Assembly (NCBI GenBank): GCA_030272585.1
Contig: BSYQ01000011.1
Coordinates: forward strand, 930,001-994,000
DNA length: 64,000 bases
Direction: 5' to 3'
From: Bryopsis sp. KO-2023
Lineage: Eukaryota; Chlorophyta; Ulvophyceae; Bryopsidales; Bryopsidaceae
Below the pieces are notes generated by a model, which did not search any database, had not been told where the DNA came from, and saw only the letters and a program-made list of their open reading frames with translations. Made by a program: the position numbers and the translations under genes. Below, one piece after another: positions 56,521 through 64,000 of the stretch (position 1 is its first letter; each line of letters begins with the position of its first letter).

Positions 56521-58349
56521 TCATCCAGAAATCGACGGCTGTGAGCGGGAGGAATCCGACGAGACCTCCACAGAAAGCCTCCGTTCACCACCACGGCTGG
56601 ACTTGCTCTTTTTTTCCCTTGTCTTTCTCTTCTTTTTTTGGTGATTGTGTTTTTCCAACTTACCCTTGCTCGATTTCGTTGAATGGCTTTTCTGTTTTCT
56701 GCGCTCCCTCTTTCGTTTCTTCTTTTTGGAGTGTTTCCTTTTGGCTGCACTCTCTATGACCCTCATAGCATCTTGAATCCTCTCATCCTCCGAAGGTCGA
56801 ACATCTGGGGGCGATAAAAACTGTGAATTCAACAAACTGGGAGATGTCTCTGACACGAGGTATGGAAGTTTTTTTGGGGAAAAAACAACGTTCAGGGAAC
56901 GAACATTGATATTTTTTACGTTGGGATAACAATCAAGGGAAAAAAAGGAAAAAAAAAAAAACACGAAATGGTGGATTTAATGCTCGCATAACGAAATGGG
57001 GCTGTGACCAGAAAAGAACTTGAGTTTGTACTTTGTGGAGCTCTGGTATTTTGGTTCGTCAAATACATGATGGCATTCCGAACACGGCCAACACAGAATT
57101 GGACAGCACCAATTCCAAGTTTCTGGAATTCAGTGATACATTTGCTGGCAGGTCAGACAGATTGATGCCATGCCAAAATTTGTGCACACACTGATTCTTT
57201 GCACAAATTTTCCACACATCCTTTTTTCCCCACCAAGCTCAATTCTTGCTGTTTCGTTTTTGACCGCAGAATACCTTCATCCAGCCCTCCACTAGCTTGC
57301 CCCACAACTGGCAGAGGCCCTTTCTCCTGTGAAAGAACTTTCGATTCCAACATTCCTGAATCCCACACACACACATGCCAACTCAATGCAACTTGTTGGA
57401 AATACCCACCCACCCCGACACCTCCGGTTTTCTTGAATTTGGATGTTTTTTGTACGATTCGTTCCAACATATGGTCGTCGTTTTCTCTCGCCTGATCGAT
57501 ACTCCAAGACCTCTCCACCGGACGTCAACTTGTCCGACTCCGTTCGGCACAGTTTCGCGATGATGATCTCCTTGTAGCGCTTGGCGTTCAAGTCCCCCGA
57601 TTCGATCTTCAGCGCGGCCTCCATATCGTCCAACGCCGATCGGAACTGACCTTGGTTGGCTCGCGCAGCCCCACGCGCCACCAGGGCGTCAGCGTTATTG
57701 CCGTCCAGCTCTAACGCCTGATCATAGGCCTGTTGCGCGGAATCGTAGTCCCCTCCAAAAGCAACAAACAAAACCGCCCAAGGCGTGATGGAAGACCGCG
57801 TACCCTGTCACGTATTCTTTCATGAGTTCCTTGGAAAGCGATTCGTGGATTATTCGTCGGTCCCCATCGCCACCCAGCCCCACCTGCTTTCGCGGACGCG
57901 ACGCCCCTCCGGAGGGCCTCGTTCGACCACGCGGAGTCCATCCGTTTCGCCAACGTCTCGCGCAGTTCCCTCACGGCGCCGGCGTCCGTCTGATACTGCG
58001 CGAACATCGTCCCTCGCAACCCGTGCATCTCTTCCGACAAACCGACCTCGTCCGCGAGACAGACATCCGAGTCCGGGGCTCGAAATTGTCCAGAAGAACG
58101 GAGCGCATCGACGAAGCTTCGTCTCTTCGCGCCATCGTCTCGCGAGCCGTCCAGCGAGCGGGGTATTTCCGGGAGGAGTCCTCGCAACGCCTCCCAAGTA
58201 CTCGTCACCGATGGACGTCGCTCGAGTTCGCCAGCGCCATTCGTGGCGAGCAGCGGTTGAAGGTCTTGACGCAGTGATTCGACACGGTCGGAAAGCCACT
58301 GGCGCCTGACCGGAGGTGTCGCTTCTTCGTTTCCTTGACCAGCAGACAT
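56521..58349 (-). CDS. TTC14-like tetratricopeptide-repeat protein, 3 exons
   Basis: 327 aa. Exons (minus) 58349-57884, 57752-57519, 56804-56521; 984 nt in frame. Exon 2 holds two TPR motifs (DYDSAQQAYDQALELDGNNA; ALVARGAARANQGQFRSALD; DMEAALKIESGDLNAKRYKE), the segment most like animal TTC14. The exon 1/2 join AKA|GDYDSAQQ matches the position where human TTC14 reads YFKVG. The C-terminus is a long Lys/Arg/Ser tract (RKHSKKKKRKRERRKQKSHS) typical of nuclear RNA-associated proteins and of TTC14. Exon 1 (155 aa) is Arg/Glu/Leu-rich and helical. The S1 RNA-binding domain of animal TTC14 was not seen, so either this is a shorter orthologue or only a relative. TPRs mediate protein contacts; partners unknown. 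Confidence 0.7.
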
Positions 58350-58577
58350 TCGCGCCAACCCCCAAGCCACACCAACCCAACGATCATTCTTTTGCAGACA
58401 CGGGGGAATCGCTTCCTTGCCATCAGCCCCACACTCCAGAAAGAAATGTACGGCACGAAAACGGATCACAGCCCCTTTTTTTTTTAATCGCGCGCGAGCT
58501 TTTTTACGCTCTTCCGCTCCCGTTCCACCGAAACGCCGACTCGCTTTGGTGGATTGAACCCCCCTGCACGTTTCCCA
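58350..58577. promoter_or_regulatory. Bidirectional promoter region, TTC14-like (-) / CX3C membrane protein (+)
   Basis: Only 228 bp separate the two start codons. Confidence 0.5.
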
Positions 58578-59865
58578 ATGAAAAAATATTGGTGGGCGGC
58601 GGGGCTTGCAGTTCCGACGGCCCTCATCGTCAAACTCGTCATCGGTGGAAAATCGCGCGGGCGAAAACAACACAGCAGACGATCCAGGTGCATCATCGCC
58701 CTTTTCCCTCAAAAAAAAAGCGATCCCATTAAAAACAGAAAAATGGCCGTGGAATTTGTAAAATTTTCTTATTTTTTTTTCAAACAGATTTATTCATCCA
58801 TTTTGTGTGTGTGTGTTTTTTTGGTTTTTTTTGTTTTGTTCTATGATTGGTGGCAGGGAGCAACAAGGGGGTTCAGATCCAAGTTTTTTTTGTGAGCGTG
58901 TGTGTACATCGGACCGTCTGTTACGCCGAATGGGTGGCCTTTCCAAGGTAAATAATTCCATAAACGTAGGATGAAAAAATTATATTGAAAAATTACAAAT
59001 GAATGACAGTTTAATTTTCATTGCCGAGTGCAAAAAATTCCAAGAGTCCAAGCATCCCTGGCTATATGATTTTTGTATAAGAAAATATTATATGATGTAT
59101 TTTTGATAGAATATATACTTATGTTTGATATGTCAAAATACTCATTTATACAATATTGTTGTGTCATCCCTAAATTTGAATTTTGCAGGAAAGGGGAGGG
59201 GGGGATCTACTCAATTTTTGAAATATTGCTATTGTTGATGTTTTTATTTTTATTTCTTGTTTTTTTTTTCTAGGATTCATCCCCCGGAACTTGTGTGACT
59301 GTGTGTGGAGTGTCAGGTGATATATACATGTGCTGACAAGAAACGATGCATCATTTGATTCTTTCATTGTTGCTTTGACATGGCAGGGACATGACGATTT
59401 TATGTCTGATCCAAATATCGCTGTCACTTCTTGTCGAGTGTGTGTGTGTGTGTGTAAATCAATTTGTTCTGGAGTGTAATGCGTAAATGTCATGTACAGG
59501 ATGCAATGGGGATATGTCTCGATTCAAATGGATATATACCCATTCCATCCTGTACATGACATTCATGGATTACACTCCAAATCCTGTGGTTGTGATTTTA
59601 TTGCATATTCATGTTTCGAACGCTCCAAGTTTTAGGATGTGTTGTGACTGGGCATTTTCAGTTTGGGTATCAGGGGGGGGGGGGGTGCTGTGACTGTGAG
59701 TTGGGTGATTGAGATTGACAGCCTGTTGCTGTTTCAGCCGGAGATGCATGCAGTGATGCATGCCAGCGAGCGGTGTGTGCAAACATGCATCAAGTCCCAG
59801 CCTGGAACGAGGCATGCACCACGAGATGCACCAACGAGTGCATGAAGGGCCGAACAATATTTTGA
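58578..59865 (+). CDS. Small membrane-anchored CX3C cysteine-rich protein, 4 exons
   Basis: 123 aa. Exons 58578-58687, 58857-58947, 59274-59316, 59738-59865; 372 nt in frame, all introns GT-AG. The N-terminus is one membrane segment with a basic follow-up (MKKYWWAAGLAVPTALIVKL, then KSRGRKQHSRRSR), i.e. a signal anchor. The rest has repeated Cys-x3-Cys pairs: CERVC, CVTVC, CSDAC, QRAVC preceding ANMHQVPAWNEAC, CTTRC and CTNEC. Evenly paired CX3C motifs occur in disulfide-bonded helical hairpins such as intermembrane-space or lumenal proteins. Conserved-looking wording (DRLLRRMGG, TVCGVS, DACQRAVC, HQVPAWNE) suggests an old uncharacterised family, possibly with plant relatives, but I cannot name it. 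The repeated GATGCATGC codons (Asp-Ala-Cys) explain the ATGCAT clusters in exon 4. Confidence 0.8.
59471..59578 (+). ncRNA. Intronic hairpin, pre-miRNA-like candidate
   Basis: Two arms of about 45 nt (59471-59515 and 59534-59578) are reverse complements at about 40 of 45 positions, with an 18-nt perfect core (AATGTCATGTACAGGATG on the left arm) and an 18-nt loop. It lies in intron 3 (59317-59737) of the CX3C gene, on the sense strand. Length, loop and mismatch density fit a microRNA precursor, but a fold-back element remnant would look the same. No expression evidence is available. Confidence 0.45.
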
Positions 59866-61303
59866 TTTACTAAAAAACAAGAAAAGTAGTGGTTTCCAAG
59901 CTGGTCAATTTTTCCAAACATCATTTTGTTGGGATGGGTTGGGATGGGATGTATTGTTTGTTATTGTTGGGAGCGTAGAATTCGAGGGAGGGGATTTCGG
60001 ATTTCAATAGATTTTCGTTTTTCGTTAAGATCTCAGATTTCGATAGATTTTTTCAATTTTTTTTTTTCGGAAGAATGATGGGGGGGGGTTATAATTAGTT
60101 GCACTACAGCACACACATATTAAAGGGATTTTGAATTTTCGAAACTGGGGTTACGAAGCCTTGCGATGACTGATTGTTGGTGGGATGCATGACATGCATG
60201 TCAAGTTTTGTGTTTTTTGAATGCATCTGCATGCAACCCAGATGATATGAGTCAAATTTTAGGCCAAATATACACATGCCCACTTTTTTTTTGTTTCCGG
60301 TGATGGTTAGACCATCTGTTGAGGGGTATTTTTTTCTTATCTTTCATTTTGGGAAGATGTGGGGATTATACAGAGTAATTTTTTAAAACTTTTTTCAGCC
60401 ACTTGGTTCAGAATCACACATTTTTCTGTGAATGTTTTTTTTTTTTTTTTTTTTTTACGAACGGCTAAAAAACAAAGAAATAATCAAAGAAATGAGAACA
60501 CAGGCGAAAAGAAATCGTCGTTTCCAAGCAATAATCGAAACGAAACTTTGAGCAAATTCCATTACACGGAAAATAGCCATGTTTGTTTGGGATTCCCAAG
60601 ATCCCATTCCAAACAATTGTGGAAAACTGGTGTCTGGCACCTTGTTCGAAATATTGTCAGATGGACATCAAGCACATGAAAAACAGTCTGTTGAATTCAC
60701 TGTTTTTTTCACGACCCCTATTCCGACCAAAGTCCCTTCAAATACCACAACCCGGAGTGGTAACTGTACAAACTGCACAGCAACTAACCAACTGAATTAG
60801 CCCCTTTTACAAGTTGTAATTTCCATTTGCTCATTACCATTAATTGCATCACTCCAGTCCCTGTCTGACTGCCGCCCTCATTCTTTGATTCTGGGGTATG
60901 GAGGGCGTGACAGTGTGGATCAAAGGTATGCAATGCCCAGTCGATTTTCTACCAGCACCTCTTGACACAGTTCTTCCCAACACGTGACACAAAGCGAATC
61001 CCAGCCAGGATCAACTCGTTGACGACATGCGAGCTTTAATTCCAATACTTTGTTGAACTCTCGTCTGTGCCCAATGCGAGGATGCACACGCGCGAGAGTT
61101 CTGCTGGAGAGTTACACCCACGTACAACAATTCCAGGGGAGCGCGCGCAACGCCGAAGGTGTATTGCTTGATTTGGTGATTTCTGGGCCTCACCTCATGC
61201 CGCGGCGTTGGGAAGCTAACAAACCATGAGTTAATATCTCTCGCCACCCCCCGCGTTTCCTTAACGCAAGGTCCCCCCCCCATAACCCGATTCGCACAGC
61301 CAC
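59866..61303. other. Intergenic between CX3C and secreted-protein genes
   Basis: 1.4 kb. It holds copy B of a dispersed repeat (60691-60750), T and G runs, and a GC-rich segment from about 61000 to the next ATG that is probably the promoter of the 61304 gene. No gene was recognised. Confidence 0.45.
60691..60750. repeat. Dispersed repeat shared with 15.9 kb, copy B
   Basis: Carries GTTGAATTCAC, ACGACCC, ATTCCGACCA and AAGTCCCTTCAAATACCACA in the same order as 15843-15933, with shorter spacers. The final 20-mer is identical. Confidence 0.5.
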
Positions 61304-63861
61304 ATGGGGAGCACGTCGGCGACTCGAGTGCTCGTTTTTGTGGTGGCGAGCGTTATGAGGCTCGGCTTCGCTGGTGAGAATGTATGCTCGCTTGGTGCAG
61401 TAGCGTAGTGGGTGGAGGCCAATTTCCATGCATCAGCAAGTTTATTAATTCATAAATTCTACAGTGAACCATGTGTTGACTGATTGAAGAGCAAAAACGA
61501 TGTATCGAATCAACCTTCTTTCCCTCTTTTCTGTGAGTGTTGGAAAACAGTCAAAATGATACAAAATATACAGTGTCAAAACTACCATAATGCACAATAT
61601 TTCTCAAAAAATCGAATTAAGTTTGGAGCCCCGACCAAGCCTACATTACGGAAAAAAAAGAAGCAAAATCTGTGAAATGTGTTCAGGTCCATCGAGAAGG
61701 GGCTTTCTCTTGTTTTGACCCCTCACTAGGAATACCCGCTTTTTTGTGGTAAGATGTTTCCCTGTCGGTAGATTGGGGTTTGAGGGGGACAAATCAAGCT
61801 GCCTTTTTTGAATTTTTTTTTCTTGTTTTCTTGAATGACTGCTGTTAGGGTGCCAGAGGGAGTTGGGCGACTGTCGGGGGAGCTTTGCTTGTACCTTTTC
61901 ATCCACATCGTTTGATTTTGATGAATTGATCAGGAGTCAGACTGCCAGTGCTGAGAGACTGACCACAGCGCTCCTGTCTGGAAACATCAGGGATGCCACA
62001 CAGGTTATGACGGGGGAGTCCAGTTGGAAGGCATTGTCAGACGGGTTCAAGTAAGAAACCCTCACTCTTTTCACTCTTTTTTTTTGTTTTTTGCTTGTCT
62101 CTTTTTTCAAACACAGTTGAAGGAAGACTGATGGAATTGAAATTTAATCAGTAAAAAAATTCAAACTGAGCGCATGCTCCAGGAAGTATGGTTAACACCA
62201 GAGGGTCAGATTTTTTTTAAGGGAAAAACAATAATGGAAATGTTTTTCCTGCAAAATGTCGTGTATATACATGTATTGATCATTTTAACGTGTACCGCCT
62301 CGATCGTTTTCTGGCAATTCGGGTCGAAAAACTTAGCTCCAAAAAAATGTAGAACTTGAAAGTGAAACTTGAAGCAGGATTGGAAGAAAGATCTCTTAGT
62401 ATGGTTGGTTTGCTGTTCCAGAAATTCGAAACGTCAAAAAAGTTTCAACAGAAACACCGACCCTGATGTGATCGCATTCAAAGCAATTGCAAACGCAGCC
62501 ATGAAAGGTAAAAGAGATCATCCGCCCCGTTTTCTTTCAAACCCCTTATTTGCGTAGTTGATGGTTAGTTTGCAGGAGCAATGCAACTTTTTTGCTTGTT
62601 TTGTCGTGAAACAGTAGAAAAGTCAATGTGTATTGAAAAAAAATGTATATAAAACAAGGAAAAAAAGGGGAAAAAAAAGCGATCGATTACATGTCGACGG
62701 TATTTGTGTGGACCCATGTCATTTTTTTTTTCTGTTGGTTTCTGCTAAAAGGGTGTATTTTTTTTTGTGAAAAATACAGGGACTGATCTTGTGAAAACAA
62801 AGCTAGCGGAAGCGATTGTTGATTCGATCATACCTCGTGGTAGGATGATTTTCACTCAGGGAAAAAAAAAGAAAGAAAAACAAAAAAGCAAACAAACTAA
62901 CACCATGCAAGTGGTGTCGTTTCTATTTTTCCAGATTGATTGTCATGTTATGAGAATTTTGAGGTGGTATTGATAATAATATATTCAAAAAAATATAATT
63001 ACGAAAAGATCTAAAATTATAATAATGTTTTTTGAGATTTGAAAGAACGTTAGGAAAAGGAGAAGAATATTGACCATTAATACGAAAGCGATGAAAATAA
63101 ATAAATGACTTGTTCATTTTTTTTTCAATTTTACAGGGGGACTTCCGTTTGGTTATACAAGAAGCGGTTTAACCTCCGCATTTCTTAGGGACATTCGAGA
63201 TCGATCGTTGATGACGAGAATCAGTTTTGCCGATGCGAATAGGGTAGGCTTCACTGGCAATAAATATATACATACAAACATTGATGGATGAAGAAAAATA
63301 GAAAAAAAATATATATATATGTATATATATATATGAATGTTTGATTTACATTTCACAAACTTGCCTGACAAAGGCCGTCCGCAACAACAGATTTAGCCCC
63401 ATATATATATTTTTGATTTATTGACTTAAAAATTGATTTAAATTACTTCTCTCCACTGTCACAAATTCAGGCCCTTCTACATCGTTACTCTCTTTTTCTA
63501 GTTTTTTTGATAAATTGATATTTTTTGGAGCGATTTCCTGTTGACCTAGATTTTTCCCTGATCCGATCAGTTTGGTCGATTCCGAGAAAATCTGCATTTT
63601 TCTGCTGTTCTCGAGGTGAATAGAATAATCTGAACATTCATGAATAATTATTAAATCTGATCAAAAAGAAAAGAAAGACCTGGAGGCCAAAAGGGAATTT
63701 TGGTTTTCCTAAAGTATTGATTTTGATTTTTTTTTTTTTTTTGTTGTTAGGATTCCGTTCGACGACGGAAGTTGCTGTGTTCTGGATGCACCCCTTCGAG
63801 CTCATCGGTGTGTAGTTTCTGTTGGCCCGAATCCGCATGTCAGTCAGCATTTTGGTGTTAA
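61304..63861 (+). CDS. Predicted secreted protein of unknown function, 6 exons (3' end provisional)
   Basis: About 211 aa as modelled. Exons 61304-61373, 61849-62050, 62422-62507, 62780-62839, 63137-63243, 63751-63861; 636 nt in frame. Exon 1 is a signal peptide (MGSTSATRVLVFVVASVMRL) ending one base into a Gly codon, the same design as exon 1 of the Ala-rich gene at 40.9 kb. The mature part includes RSQTASAERLTTALLSGNIR, VIAFKAIANAAMKG, LVKTKLAEAIVDSIIPRGG and SGLTSAFLRDIRDRSLMTR; the A-I-A-x-A phrasing faintly recalls the Ala-rich protein. The last exon as read ends in a Cys-rich tail (CSGC, then CSFCWPESAC) and TAA, but an internal donor (TCATCG|GTGTGT) followed by an acceptor at 63920 could carry the gene past the window edge. 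One family 1 repeat lies in its last intron. Confidence 0.6.
63335..63400 (-). mobile_element. Short retroposon-like repeat (family 1), copy 3
   Basis: On the minus strand it reads GGGGCTAAATCTG, TTGTTGCGGACGGCC, TTTGTCAGGCAAGTTTG, AAATGTAAATC, AAACATTC, matching copies at 25975-26045 and 34378-34444. It has only one ATTC unit and sits in an AT dinucleotide run; ATATATATAT on both sides (ending 63334 and starting 63401) may be the target-site duplication. It lies in the last intron of the 61304 gene, antisense to it. Confidence 0.75.
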
Positions 63862-64000
63862 GTTTCAAGTACGAATTTACCCATGATTTTTTTTTTCTTC
63901 TTCTTTTTTTTCTCGTTTAGAATCAAGCCAAAGAGAAGAGAGAAGGATTTCCTTCTTATATATATATATATAATTTTTTAAACATGGGTTCGATATCTTT
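63862..64000. other. Window end, possible further exon
   Basis: A CTCGTTTAG acceptor at 63912-63920 is followed by an open, charged stretch (NQAKEKREGFPS) that runs into a TA repeat. It could be a further exon of the 61304 gene. Confidence 0.25.

Noticed and set aside
57731-57752. A possible 22-nt mini-intron in the TTC14-like gene, joining an upstream open frame to the TPR exon
   Set aside because: A conventional intron from 57883 to 57753 joins the TPR exon in phase and matches TTC14 exactly at the junction, so the upstream frame is intron sequence.
59738-59850. Cluster of ATGCAT/CATGCATG words resembling plant RY regulatory elements
   Set aside because: The cluster is coding: GATGCATGC encodes the repeated Asp-Ala-Cys of the CX3C protein.
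1-64000. CRISPR arrays, rRNA, insertion sequences, retroviral or Polinton-like fossils
   Set aside because: No regularly spaced repeats of CRISPR form, no rRNA-like stretches, and no reverse transcriptase, integrase, capsid or transposase motifs were seen in any frame I read.

Overview
The window is nuclear DNA from an intron-rich eukaryote, most likely a unicellular, probably photosynthetic, protist or alga. Genes are broken into many exons by GT-AG introns of about 130-850 bp, homopolymer and composite C-run/A-run tracts fill the non-coding DNA, and the proteins include a BELL-like TALE homeodomain, a plant-like glycyl-tRNA synthetase, an R2R3-MYB and a long helical-repeat protein of the organelle RNA-binding type. 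I cannot fix the lineage from sequence alone; chlorarachniophyte, stramenopile, haptophyte or green lineages all remain possible. No rRNA, convincing tRNA, CRISPR or viral element was seen.

Gene models were built by hand from splice sites and reading phase. For the twelve multi-exon models the exon lengths sum to an exact multiple of three (glycyl-tRNA synthetase only after allowing for one surplus base).

Layout. 0-2.5 kb: TALE homeodomain gene (-). 3.2-7.4 kb: cytosolic-type glycyl-tRNA synthetase (-), divergent from a stand-alone CaMKII association-domain gene (+, 8.1-9.1 kb). 9.1-12.9 kb: scattered exons of at least one unrecognised minus-strand gene. 12.9-14.8 kb: FRA10AC1 homologue (-). 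14.9-22.5 kb: mostly unassigned, with a short single-exon basic-protein gene (+) at 16.5 kb. 22.5-31.6 kb: an 18-exon receptor-like membrane protein (-) with a venus-flytrap-like ectodomain, Cys-rich repeats, a polytopic membrane region and a cytoplasmic tail; it shares a 358-bp divergent promoter region with POLE2 (+, 32.0-37.4 kb). 39.0-40.9 kb: secreted Ala-rich protein (-), divergent from an intronless R2R3-MYB (+, 41.6-42.6 kb). 44.0-46.8 kb: F-box/LRR protein (+). 47.5-55.5 kb: a 1201-residue protein of about 21 helical repeats (+). 56.5-58.3 kb: TTC14-like TPR protein (-), divergent from a small membrane-anchored CX3C cysteine-rich protein (+, 58.6-59.9 kb). 61.3-63.9 kb: a second predicted secreted protein (+).

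The genes do not form a pathway; the window is a normal housekeeping/regulatory mix. The most unusual signals are a tiny (~70 bp) retroposon-like repeat with target-site duplications, antisense in introns of three different genes; a pre-miRNA-like hairpin in an intron at 59.5 kb; and four proteins of unusual design (the receptor, the helical-repeat protein, the Ala-rich secreted protein and the CX3C protein).
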